From Basidiobolus meristosporus CBS 931.73 (taxonomy: Eukaryota; Basidiobolomycota; Basidiobolomycetes; Basidiobolales; Basidiobolaceae): a DNA stretch of 64,000 bases. Below, in pieces: positions 1 to 10,734 of this stretch (positions are counted from its first letter, which is position 1; the number at the start of each line of letters is the position of its first letter). The stretch lies in assembly GCA_002104905.1 (NCBI GenBank), contig MCFE01000105.1, positions 1 to 64,000 of the forward strand. Direction: 5' to 3'. The notes under the pieces were generated by a model. The model was not told the origin of the DNA. It made no database searches and saw nothing but the letters and a program-made list of their open reading frames with translations. The translations under genes were made by a program, and so were the position numbers.

Positions 1-47
1 CAATTGCATCTGCATTTTGCATCCACTAACACTGGCTCTGGCACTAG

Positions 48-1665
48 TTAATCAACCCCTTCAGAACTGGGAAAATCGTCATGTTCCAAGTCACTTACAA
101 CCATGAATGGCGCTTTTTCGAGATCATTTGCTTCTTCCTTATTGGTGCATTTGGGGTATTACTGAGTTACAGCGGATTCTTAGCGAAGCAGCCGTACTTA
201 CAACCATTACCCTCTAGGGACTCTTCGGAGCATTGTTCATCAAGTGTAACATTTGGTGGGCCAAGATCCGAGCAACCAAGCTCAAGAATTACCCCGTCCA
301 CGAGGTTCTGGCATTGGTTATGATCACCTCGATCGTTAGTTATTGGAATATCTTCACCAGGTAGAAGCATTCCGGATTCAGTATGCCCTTCCCATCAAAA
401 ATAACCATTTTCGTCGGCCTTTAGAATGGGTTCTGGTGAGCTGGTCACCAACTTGTTCAAGGAATGTCAAGATGAGCACCAGGGTGATTTGGAAGGGCTG
501 TGTGTGAACGAACCCGAACAATTTGGACCAGTCGTTGGAATGCTTCTGTATGCCATGCTTATCAAGATCGTGCTCACCATCTTTACATTTGGCTGTAGAG
601 TAAGTGGTCAGCATGCTGCACTTGTGGCAACCCTACTGACTCGAAAACCCAGGTTCCGTGCGGGATTTTCATTCCTTCCATGGTTGTAGGGGCATCCTTC
701 GGCCGAATTGTTGGACTCGGAGTCCAGTACCTTCAATTGTGAGTAGATTCTGCACCTTCAATGGTATTGCACCATCACTCACCCCCCATACAGGGTGTAT
801 CCAGATCTACCAGTATTCAGTTCATGCACCGATGCTGCCAACTGCATCAACCCGGGTGTCTACGCGATTATTGGAGCAGCAGCAGGCTTGGGTGGGGTTA
901 CTCGCATGACCGTCTCACTTATTGTCATTATGTTCGAGCTTACTGGCTCTCTCACCTACGTATTGGTAAGGCAAAGTCTCATGCTGGTGTCCCATGTAGC
1001 TGCTAACTCGCCTCTCTAGCCTTTGATGATCTCTATTCTGGTGGCCAAATGGACAGGCGATGCCCTGGTTCCAGGAAGTATTTACGACTGGCTGATTGAG
1101 GCCAACGGACACCCCTATCTTGACTCGAAAACGGAATACATTCATCTTGGCCAAACTAACGATATTACGGAGCATGACCTTCAGGTGATCGATGTGAACG
1201 AATCGAACACTGTGAGTGATCTCCGTAAGAAACTGGCCAAAATGGCCAACCATGGCTACCCGGATGGGGGTTTTCCTGTTCTCAATGGACAGCTTCTTAT
1301 TGGCTACATAGCTTGTAACGAACTGGAACATGCCTTGGACACACTCAATCCTGATGACGTCAACGCCCACTGTTATTTCAGCAAAACATTCGATGGCTAC
1401 GAGGATCATCTGGTGGATCTCACTGCCTACATGGATCAGGTAACTAACAACTTGCGTGACGTTCGATGGCAGCGCAGCTAATGCGACTGGTTTGTAGGCA
1501 CCATTGACCATCTCGGAGAATTCTTCCATGGAGCTAGTCTTGGAGCTCTTCTCCAAGCTCGGTGTTCGCTATGTCTGTGTCGTGTCTCATGGACAGTATG
1601 TAGGTATGATCCACAAGAAACGCCTGCTAGCCTATCTGAAGGAGTACGAGCAACAGCATCATTAG
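48..1665 (+). CDS. GEF1: CLC-family chloride channel/antiporter (Gef1/CLC-3 type), 3' part
   Basis: This is the C-terminal part of an intracellular CLC Cl-/H+ exchanger; the gene starts upstream of the window. Exons read as 48-155, 218-360, 425-599, 653-738, 794-965, 1020-1439 and 1498-1665, all GT..AG and in phase. Bases 1-47 are the end of an intron (ACTAAC branch point, CTAG). Visible landmarks are INPFRTGK followed by [14 protein letters not shown], the CLC signature [18 protein letters not shown] (653-738), and [20 protein letters not shown] with [12 protein letters not shown] in the last membrane helices. Two cytoplasmic CBS motifs follow, the second ending [16 protein letters not shown]. 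The family acts in Golgi/endosome acidification and ion homeostasis. The gating glutamate of the GxExP loop would lie upstream and cannot be checked. The symbol is a family assignment. The last 45 bases are duplicated just downstream. Confidence 0.93.
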
Positions 1666-1722
1666 CTTGATTAGAATAGCCTGCTATCCTACCTGAAAGA
1701 GTACCAGCAACTGCACCATTAG
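1666..1722 (+). repeat. Tandem duplicate of the 3' end of the CLC gene
   Basis: The last exon end (1621-1665, coding [14 protein letters not shown] then TAG) is followed after an exact 57-bp offset by a diverged copy (1678-1722). The copy again reads LLSYLKEYQQLHH then TAG in the same frame. Because 57 is 19 codons, readthrough of the first stop would enter the copy only after another TAG. The copy is therefore untranslated now. Confidence 0.8.
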
Positions 1723-2174
1723 TCTAATTAATTTCTCAAAGCCCTTATGTAACATTATTGCCAATTTAAATATCTCCTATCTCGTCAATCACTGACTTAG
1801 AGTCTTCCAAAAATAAGTAAAATTAATTCAACAAAAAGGTGCGATTGATCCCATGTTTCCACAGAGTGTGCCAGGCTGTTGTCACCTTGCATTGCTCGTG
1901 ATCACCTATGCCTCCTGAATCTCTCCCTCAGATTGATCGATTAATCTGCAGACTGGTTTTTTCAGCACATGACTCATTCAATTCATAGTCAACACCTGCG
2001 TTGTCAGTCACAAGAAGCCACCATTATTTCTTTACCTGCCAGAGAAGTTCTACTGGTAAGCTCCTTCCCATTCAACCAGTTCCCTGCGAAGAACTAACCG
2101 CACGTAGAGCACCGAGTTTCTCCTTTCTGTATCTGTCGCCGTTGCTGACCCGAAGTCTTTGGAAGTCAATTTAC
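1723..2174. other. Intergenic spacer between CLC and Ste24
   Basis: No convincing exon is visible here. An ATG at 2001 opens a frame that runs into the Ste24 first exon, but its first 58 residues have no family resemblance. It is treated as 5' leader and promoter sequence. Confidence 0.5.
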
Positions 2175-3746
2175 ATGGAACCTCTGTACAAAGAATACGT
2201 CCTTGGTCTCTCATACGCTTCTTACATTTTTGTTACTTATCTCAAGTAATCCAATGAAACCAGTTTTCTCTATTGCTGCCAAGTTCCACCCCCTAATCTG
2301 GGCCTTCTCTCCCCACGTATAGCTACCGTCAACTTCGAAAGCTCCATGAAGGCCGTCCGAAGATATTGACCAAACTGGTCACCCCTGAGGAGTTTGACCG
2401 CTTCACCGCCTACAGCATCGACAAAAGTAAATTCTTGTTCCTGGGAGATGCTTTTTCTCAACTACAGAACACCGCGGTAATCTACTTCAATTTGCTGGCC
2501 TGGCTTTGGAATGTGGCTGGTCGCTGGCTATCCTCTGCCGGCTATTCAGGTGGAAGTGAGGTATCGTCGTCTATCTGCTCTTCCTTCTTCTTACTGATGC
2601 TAAGCGTGCCTCATAGATCTCTCAGGGTGTAATCTTTTTCCTCTTGATATCCGTCATAAGCTCCATCACCGCCCTGCCCTTCAGCCTGTATAATACATTT
2701 GTCATAGAAGCCCGGCATGGGTCCAAAACACTGACGATAGGCTCGTTCTTCGTAAGCGGCATCAAAGGCTATTTATTTGGCGGTGCGGTCGGAGTCCCGT
2801 TAATTGCTACTTTCTTGTATATTGTTCAGTGGAGCGGCGACCGGTTCTACTTCTATGTTTGGATGTTTGCGTGAGTAGTGAGGATCCTCAATACTCCCAT
2901 CGAAGGCACCCGACTTACCGTTGCATTTCAGTTGTCTGTTTCAGTTGGTGATGGTCAGTTTATACCCGACTCTGATCCAGCCGTTGTTTCATGAGTGCAA
3001 GCCGTTGCAAGATGACGAGCTGAAGGGCCACATCGAGAATCTGGCTCGGCGGATTGGCTTTCCGCTGGGCAAGATCCACGTTGCGCCCTCTGATCCGAAC
3101 AAGCACACCAACCACGGGTACAGCTATTTCTTCGGCTTCTCGCCCAACAAGCACATAGCAATCTTCGAGAGCACTCTGAAAGACACCACCAGGGACGAGG
3201 TGTGCGCACTGCTGTGTAAGTGTCCACCCGTGCATTCCAGACGTAGCCCCACCCTAACCCTCACTAGGTCATGAGTTCGGCCACTGGAAATACAATCATG
3301 TGATGAAGCTGTTTATCATCCACCAAATCCATCTGTTTGGGATCTTCTACATCTTCAGCCATTTCATCAACCACTCGGGGTTGTATCGAGCGTTTGGGTT
3401 CGAGTCGAAGCCAGCGCTGGTCGGGTTCATGCTCTTCCAATACATCTTCTCCCCGTTCGAGGGGCTGGCGACCTTTCTGACGAACGCACTGTGCCGAAAG
3501 CAGGAGTTCCAAGCAGGTAATCCATCCACATATTTTCCCAAGCCTCCACAGTACTCCCCTAACCCATTTCCGGGCCAAGATGAATTCTCCAAGCGTCACG
3601 GATACGGCGAATCGCTGAGGGCCGGCCTGGTGCGACTGAACAAACAGGACTGCTCCAACCTGAACCTGGATAGCTGGTACTCGACATACCATTACTCGCA
3701 CCCGCCTCTGGTGGACCGATTGAAAGGCTTGGTGAAAACCGAATGA
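2175..3746 (+). CDS. STE24: CAAX prenyl protease 1 (Ste24/ZMPSTE24, M48A zinc metallopeptidase)
   Basis: ER/inner nuclear membrane protease that removes the C-terminal -AAX tripeptide of farnesylated proteins, such as a-factor-like pheromones, and clears clogged translocons. Six exons join in phase: 2175-2245, 2323-2560, 2617-2870, 2932-3215, 3268-3516 and 3580-3746, giving 420 aa (yeast 453). The zinc motif HEFGH is formed across the 3215/3268 junction. The third ligand region EFQADEFSKRHGY spans the last intron. NYRQLRKL near the N-terminus, RIGFPLGKIHV before the zinc site and YSTYHYSHPPLVDRLKGL at the C-terminus are family hallmarks. Several hydrophobic spans match the multi-pass intramembrane barrel. 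The start at 2175 was chosen because similarity begins a few residues later. An AATAAA lies at 3851. Confidence 0.95.
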
Positions 3747-4421
3747 CCCGAATTCCCCGACTCTCTCTCTCGCTCTCTCTCCTTCTCTGATACCTGGCCT
3801 TGAACCGTAATCTATGCGTATGTTGTAATTGACGATGTAATGTGACATAGAATAAATCGCTCCAGCTAACAAGCCACCAGAGGGATGTTTCACAGATGCA
3901 TTCATTAAGTTTGAGATTGTGGTTGTGATCCAGATACACGACAAATATAGGGTAATTAGGCGGATGGATACGAACGTTTGGCTAGGAAATTTAAGGACTA
4001 GTTTGGTTCAATTTGTAGGATGTTCTTTAGGAACTTTCACCTCTATAAATGATCCGAATTAGGGTGTACGGTCGGTCGCTTTCTTTTTAAGTTATCTTTA
4101 ATTTGGTTGCAAAGCGAGGACTACTTGACACTCCGTCTCTCGTCCCTTCCCTTCCCTCCGAATACCTGCAACCGAGCTCACTTCGCAGAAGGTGCGAGTC
4201 CATGAACCACTCCATTTCCCCACAGTCTCCCCTATCCTATACCTCGTGTATGGGTTCGAAAACGAGCGGCTCTCAGGTGGGGTTCGGCTCAAACAGAGAG
4301 ATAAAGCTCGACCCAAGAAAGTCCGCCAGGAAGCCTGTGACTGTGGTATACCAAAGAGGAATATCTCCTCCGTCTGCACCACCTTTACTCATTCCCGTTT
4401 GACTTCTTAATGCAGCCGAAA
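3747..4421. other. Spacer downstream of Ste24 with AATAAA and CT-rich tract
   Basis: A CT-rich tract lies at 3757-3790 and a polyadenylation-like AATAAA at 3851-3856, serving Ste24. From about 4100 onward, short open frames may be 5' exons or leader of the next gene, but I could not join them convincingly. Confidence 0.45.
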
Positions 4422-5199
4422 ATGAAGAACCTATATCGAGTGTTCTCCGTGTTAGAGGTGGACGATAGTTCTCTGTATATCCTGGTGTGGCCGTAACATT
4501 GACCTTGATACCTTTTCCAGGAAGAATCCCGTCCTTCAGAGAAGGAGATAGCCCACGAACAGCAGGTGACCCACTTGTTGAGAAACGAGCCAGACCCCAC
4601 ATTGAATGATAGAATGGAAGCAGAATTGGATGCAGTGGCTGGAGCTGGGACTTCAGGGGTAAGTGGAAGAGTATGCTGATTGAGGGAGAGCTGGACAACT
4701 TACCATGGTATGGCAGTTTTGGGAAATATCGATGTTCAATCCGCTCTCCAGTCCAACCTATCTTCCTTCACGACTCAACCCCGAGAGCGAGGTAAGCCCA
4801 CGGCTGGCCATATTTCATTGCTTGATTCTGACGGATACCAGTATTTTTACCACGATACGAGCACCTATCCTTCCCCCACATCGTCGTCCACCTCCGTGTC
4901 ATCCAACGCAAACCCCCTTGGTGCAGGTCATAGAAGTCCAGCTAGCCTGCGTGGTAAGCGAAAACGTACGTAGACGTTCGGTGATACCCTACTTCTCGAG
5001 CTAGCTTGTACTAAATCGGATCTCCAAAGTGCTAGAGGAAAGGTTCGAGCCATACTCGAGCATGAAACGACGTGCTCTGTCCCCGACCGCCAACAGCCCT
5101 TCGCCTACCAACGCCGCAGCTAGAATCCACATCAGGACAAACTCCCTAATTAATATTCAATACACCAGCGCGTCTTTCAGCCAGCTAAGCTTGTCTTAG
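4422..5199 (+). CDS. Uncharacterised Ser/Pro-rich protein, multi-exon (N-terminus uncertain)
   Basis: I do not recognise this gene. The last four exons are consistent in phase and splice signals: 4521-4658, 4717-4791, 4842-4953 and 5030-5199, the last acceptor preceded by a TACTAAAT branch point. A first exon at 4422-4484 also fits in phase but implies a 36-nt intron, so the true start may lie further upstream. The resulting ~185-aa product is soluble and probably disordered. It has an acidic/polar N-terminal half (LLRNEPDPTLNDRMEAEL), then FWEISMFNPLSSPTYLPSRL, a Ser/Thr-rich stretch, and a conserved-looking tail RFEPYSSMKRRALSPT with Ser-Pro sites. The KRRALSP pattern suggests a phosphorylated regulatory protein; that is inference. 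It is convergent with APC4, with about 220 bp between the stop codons. Confidence 0.5.
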
Positions 5200-5419
5200 G
5201 CAATTGGCCATCTGTTCCCTGTATAGCCCTTCATGAATGAATAGATCGACGGGATTTTTATTCGGTTTAACCCAGCATCAGTCTGGGCATGCATATATAC
5301 AAGCAGGATTGCGTGGCTTAGAATCTCGCAAACGACCACTCTATCTGTTTTGAAATGCGTAGAGGAGTCAAGTGGCGCGAATTGGATCCTTGATCACTCT
5401 AACGCTGTCAACTCCTGTA

Positions 5420-8400
5420 TCATTCTTCTTCGTCCTCCTCCTCCTCCTCTTCCTCTTCGTCGTTGTCGATGTCAAAGACACATATGTCTTTTTGCTCAGA
5501 AGAGAGTACGCCGATGATTCTTCGCGACTCTCTGCCGTTGGTGACGATCCCATTTGCCTGATTCACCTTGAGATTCCTCGCTCGCTCGGTGGTGAAACGA
5601 GTTGGATGGATTTTCATCTAGGTCGAAATAAGTCAATAAAGCAGCACTCACCCAAGTAACCACTATGCACACTCACTTTACAAAGCTCCAGTATCGAGGA
5701 GTCTTCGAACGAAGCGGTTCCAGTCGTGTAGTCTAGTTCTCGGAACTCAACAAGCTCCAGGTAACATGCTGGTTGCTCTGCAGACCATTCCATCGGACCG
5801 TTAGGAGGGGCATACAAGGGGGGCGGAAGCTACGAGGCTGCTTACCGTTCTCGTCTCTTCTCTGCATCAGAACCGCCAGTGATTGATCATCAAAGAACTC
5901 CATATCAAGCAGCGTGGCCCCTGGCTCTTCTATCGATAGACCAACAAAATCACTGCGTTGCGTCGATTCAGTGGATAGCTTTGTTCGTACGATCCAGACT
6001 GGTGGCCAGGGATTAGAACTCGCTTCACGCCCAGATTCAGCAAGGTTACTTACTTGTAGGCTTGCATTCATTCTCATTACTGCCGGGCAATGAGTGGAGC
6101 GCAAGATATTCATATGTGGCCTTTTCCTAAATATGCTCGTGAGTGGGCGGCACTTCGCAAGAACACAACCGTGCATACCTCGTGGACTCCCCTGGAGGCC
6201 ATGAGTAAATGGCCTTGTTTGCCAAACTCTGTGGCGCAACAGAAATCGACGCACTGGGATTGAAGTAAAGTAAATCGGCTCTGCTGGAATGTATCTCCGA
6301 TCAGCTTGGCGGGGACATCCAGTAGTTGTTTACAGCGACCATCCAGCACTTGGAAGAGGTCACGGACACTGACGAAGCGCAGGTCACAATCGCTCAGTAT
6401 CTCCTTCGGGAAGGTGAAACTGTGCGGGTATAAGCAACTTGCCCTTTTCGTATTGTTGCGCTTCTCTAGCTCCTCCAGGTACCGGGCCATGCTGTTTTGG
6501 CTCATTTTGGAGAAAAAGCCAGCCAGGCAGTCGTTGGTTAACGAGGTTTGCAGAAATTCGGCCACCTTCAGGATGTCCACGGGTTGATACCTTATTGGGA
6601 CCGGCTCTTCAGTGGGCATGATTTTCTGTAATACTACGAAGCAAGATCAACCAGCTGCCCTGGTCTAGGCAAACCATTTCGAACTAGCCGTACCATTTTG
6701 CAACCATTTCGTGAAATTCAGGAATTTCTTCAGTTCCGCATCAATCGTCAGCAACAGCTCCTCCAATCTACCGACAAAGTTGCCCACGAGCATGACACAC
6801 GAATGCACCGTTTCTTCATGCAGTCCAATGCTGGTATATCGCTCCTCCCTGGTATAAATGGAGGTTGATGAGCAACGGCACACTGGCAGGCGTTGGCGAC
6901 GAAACAAACCATCTACTCAGCCCCGCTATCTCATCTAGGTATAGGATCAGTCGGATACAAGCAGGCTGTACATATTCATGTGCAAAGCTACGGATGCCAA
7001 TGAACCCGTTTTCTGTGGTTTTCTCCCACTTTCTTAGCCCCTAAAGCGACAAGGTTACCAAAGAACCACGAAACGGCCATTCGAAGAGTAGTTACCTTTT
7101 CCGTTAGATCTTGTTGCATAAATTGATTGAGACAAACGCTCGGTGATCCTTTTGCCAGCATGTTGGCGAACTCGGCGACTGGGTTGGAGTCCACTGAGGC
7201 ACAGGAAGTCTGTTAGAACCCTCGCATTTAAACAGTACCCAGCCTTTCTAACCTCCTTGGTCTATCAGTATCTGTTCCAAACGTTCCAAATGTTTCTTGG
7301 ATAGATTGGTGACTCCGAGGTACTCCTCCTCCATTCCCTTGATGCTCTGCTGGATGTAGTTGAGAAGAAAGCTCACCTTTGTCGATATCGAAGAAAGCGA
7401 CCGAATCTCCCTCTTTCTCGAGTGTAGTAATCCGGTGTCGAAGGAGATGGAGAAGGAGCAACCAAGTTTGGAATCGCCGTTGGGGTCGGACAAGCTTGAG
7501 TATACCAGAGTGAAGACAGACAGGTCGTGGGAAGCGCAGCCTTCAATTGCTCTAAATTTCTGAGAGCGTGGTGAGTGGAAGCCACCGAGAGAAACAAACC
7601 GTCGAATACCTTAGCTTCGGGAACCGCGTATTTCTCGGTGGACTTGGACCCAAGGTCGAACACGCCATACACACTAGATAGGATTGGTTTGTTTAGCCAC
7701 AAGAACCATGCTCCATAACCAACCGTCCGTACCTCGTGTAGATATTTCCGAAATCATCTGCTGCTATCAGCAAGTTTATGGTGTCGCTGTCTTTCTCGGA
7801 TTCATCGAACATATCCAGCGCCGTGTCTTTTGGTTTCGTAGCAAATATGCTACCACTAAAAGGCCATTATTTGAGCCATAGGCGCAGTTAACACTGTTCA
7901 GTATGATCGAACCTGGATCTGTTGTGGGGGATAGCGCTAAGTTGCGGCAAATGCTTCACGATGTGCGAGTGGCTATTGATGGAACTCTGCAAAAGAAGTG
8001 GTTGTTGATGGCAGTCCTCAGGCTCGCTTTTCTTCGTACACTTACCTGATTCCCCTGAGCATTTCCCGCTTCTTCAGCCCAATACAAAAAGGAAATGGGG
8101 TTTTTGGCCGCTTCCGAGTTTGAAAGCTGTATCTTGTGGAGGATTTGCGCTGAGCTCACGTCGTAGAGCGACACCGTGCAGTTCGGATAACCAACGGCCA
8201 GGACCTTCCCTAATACCAGGATTGTTGTTAAACCATGGCTCGTCGTTCAATCTACGCCAAGAGCGCAAGGAGAAAGACCTACCGTCAGGTCTCCAGGTCA
8301 ATGCAGTTGGTTTGCTTTCTCCGGTGTGCGATACAGACCAAACTTTTTGCCACGACAAGCGCCACAAGGAAAGCTCGCCAGTATATGTTATGAGAGCAAT

Positions 8401-8496
8401 CAAATCCATGGTCGGGCACCATGAATAAAAGCACACCGCCTCGGGGAGTCTCTTCTGACCAAGTGGAGTGAAGGTTTTCTCGGCATCGGGCACCAT
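5420..8496 (-). CDS. APC4: Anaphase-promoting complex subunit 4 (APC4/Lid1)
   Basis: Structural subunit of the APC/C ubiquitin ligase platform that controls mitotic exit. The start is at 8496. Exon 1 (8283-8496) and exon 2 (8046-8209) join in phase and encode the N-terminal WD40 blade: CPTMDLIALITYTGELSLWR, TALTWRPDG, then KVLAVGYPNCTVSLYDV. Further exons give NLLIAADDFGNIYTR with VYGVFDLG (about 7630-7830), the helical APC4-long region around FVGRLEELLLTIDAEL (about 6700-6800), ARYLEELEKRNN (about 6480) and LLDMEFFDDQSLAVLMQRRDEN (exon low end 5846). The final exons are 5677-5777 and 5420-5617. The last carries MKIHPTRFTTERARNLKVNQ, GRESRRIIGVLSSEQK and VFDIDNDEE, ending in a Glu-rich acidic tail. 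There are roughly a dozen or more exons; some middle boundaries were not resolved. Confidence 0.88.
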
Positions 8497-8802
8497 GTTG
8501 AGTCTACTGAAGAAGTGACGAAACAAGACTCACTTTTTGCACGGTGAGCAGACACCCAACTTGTTTATTATTGTCCTATAAACAACTGTTTATTTGGAAT
8601 CAGAATTCACGGAGTATTTCTTGACATCACCCGCACTCAAGAATGGCGGGTAGAGTATTCCGAAATGCTATCCTCGTGATCCTGAGGGATCTCCAGTCAC
8701 CAGTGGCTAATGCAAATTAGTAGTAGCGCAACCATGAGTACGTAGCTACCAGTGCTTAAATTTAACATACGCTTCACGTAGTGGAATAATAAGGTTTTCT
8801 AA
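8497..8802. promoter_or_regulatory. Shared divergent promoter region APC4 / FYV10
   Basis: The 306 bp between the APC4 start (-) and the FYV10 start (+) must hold both promoters. No clear TATA box stands out. The spacing alone supports a bidirectional promoter linking two ubiquitin-ligase subunit genes. Confidence 0.5.
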
Positions 8803-10376
8803 ATGAACAAAATCAACCATGAGGCTCTGCTCACTATAGAGCAACCATTCGTAAAAGTAACTCGTAGTTGCCAAGCATCTCTTGTCCCAGTGGTTAATCT
8901 CTCTCCACCCAGGTACCATACGAACAATTGAAGAAAGCCTTCAGGGTTTCTCAGAAGCACATTGAAAAGGAGATCACAGTGCTTACTCATTCCGTTGGGG
9001 ATCTTTTGAAAGCTGCCAACCAGGGTAAGGTCAATGCTGACGAGGCTGTCAAAGTAATCGACAACTCTATCCAGAGGCTGAAAACCTTGAAGCAGAAGGT
9101 ACCCTTTTCCGCGGGATTTAAGTCACCAGAGTCAACCTACTCACCCGAACCTTGCTTGTAGCTTCAAGATGCAAAACAGGAAGAGCTTCTCTTCACAAAA
9201 AGAAGCAAAGCTCGTTTGCAACACCTTTCGGAGCTGAACCAGATTGTGTCCTATAACGACGAGGCGTACACGCGTTGGAGTAGAGTCCGATTAGATCGTG
9301 TCCTGGTCGACTTCATGCTACGTTCAGGTTTTAGCGAAACCGCCAAGGCGCTGGCCAAAGATACAAACATCGAGGTTCCGTTTATTCAATCCCCCCTGGG
9401 TCCTGGCCACCTCGCTAACTCCATAGTCGAATCATACAGGAACTTGTGGATACCGAACTGTTCATCCAGTCCAAGAAGATCGAGGAAGCGCTACAAAAGC
9501 ACAGTTGCACAGAATGCCTGCACTGGTGTAGTGAGAACAAGACGAGCCTGCGTAAGATGAAGGTAGTGTGATGCTAGCGCTAGGCTGGTCCATCCATCTT
9601 TCTAACCGGGCTGAATTAGAGCACGCTGGAGTTCAATCTCAGACTTCAAGAGTTCATTGAGTTGGTTAGAGCACGAAGAACCAGCGAAGCTATCTCGTAT
9701 GCACGCAAGCATCTCATTCAATGGACCGATGCCAATATCAAAGAGATCCAACAAGCGATGGCACTTCTGGCCTTCAAGCCAGACACCAAATGCCAGCCCT
9801 ACAAAGTAAGTATGGCATCGTATGGGTCCGACTGGGAAACAATCTCGCTTACATCCCGACCTCCACTCCTCAGAAACTCTTCGACGAGAACCGGTGGGTC
9901 CATCTCGTGGAGCAGTTCCGCAACGACAATTTCAGCCTTCATAGCCTGACTTCGGAGCCTTTGCTCTCGGTCACTCTACAAACCGGTCTATCTGCGTTGA
10001 AGACGCCCATGTGCTACCAGCATGAAAATCGCAACATCAACTGCCCAGTGTGCGCCCCCGACACACTAGGTGTGCTTGCACAGAAGCTACCCCTATCACA
10101 TCATGTAAATTCCACCATCGTATGCAGAATCTCCGGGGAGATCATGAACGAAAACAACCCGCCCATGATGCTTCCCAACGGATACGTCTACTCCTTCAAT
10201 GTAAGTTCGTCTAGGTCCGTCGAAAGCAGCGTCCGACCAACTAACCCCTCTCTCTCTCTCTCCACATTGCACAGGCCCTCAAAGATATGGCGGCCAAGAA
10301 CCAAGGCAAAGTCAAATGTCCACGCACCAACGATACCTACGAGTTCTCCGAGCTTAAGAAGCTCTTCTTGACTTAG
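8803..10376 (+). CDS. FYV10: GID/CTLH E3 ligase subunit Fyv10/Gid9 (MAEA homologue)
   Basis: RING-like subunit of the GID/CTLH ubiquitin ligase, which in yeast targets gluconeogenic enzymes. Seven exons join perfectly: 8803-8850, 8913-9098, 9162-9374, 9440-9562, 9620-9805, 9874-10200 and 10275-10376, giving 394 aa (human MAEA 396). Order: an N-terminal coiled region (VPYEQLKKAFRVSQKHIEKE), the LisH region (RLDRVLVDFMLRSGFSETA), the CTLH region (ELVDTELFIQ..KKIEEAL..LHWCSENKTSLRKMK), the CRA segment (LRLQEFIELVRARRTSEAI) and a degenerate RING starting NINCPVC. The diagnostic GEIMNENNPPMMLPNGYVY and a final CPRTNDTYEFSEL follow. The RING carries SHHVNS where animals have AHCANS. The start was chosen by the in-phase 48-nt first exon. 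Confidence 0.96.
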
Positions 10377-10734
10377 CGTACTGATCCACCTGACCGACTT
10401 ATTTGTATAATATATTAATATCGATGTTTATTAAAAAATGGGCCATTCAAACCAAACCAAACCAAACGTCATGGTTTCCAGTTGATCTGATGCGGAGAGG
10501 TAAACAAGCCGACTGGAAAAAAAAAATATGGACCAGGTGGGCGGGGTCACGTGAAGATCCTTCGGCGAGCTTCCTTGGCCACCGAGAAAATCTGATCCCC
10601 CCCCCCCAGGAAGGGATTTTTCTCGGCCAGTGTAGCAAAAGCTATTCGAGTATTCCAAGAGGTGCTTATCCGACTTGATTTTCAAGAGACACTTGCCTAC
10701 AACCGACTGTGCATTTCTTGTTTCTATCACCAAG
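10377..10734. other. Spacer between FYV10 and CCT7
   Basis: Intergenic DNA with a run of nine A (10519-10527) and a C-homopolymer at about 10600. It serves as the FYV10 3' end and the CCT7 promoter. No exon recognised. Confidence 0.5.

Noticed and set aside
4273-4698. 141-codon minus-strand frame as a gene
   Set aside because: It overlaps in-phase plus-strand exons with good splice sites; its translation shows no domain and no adjoining exons.
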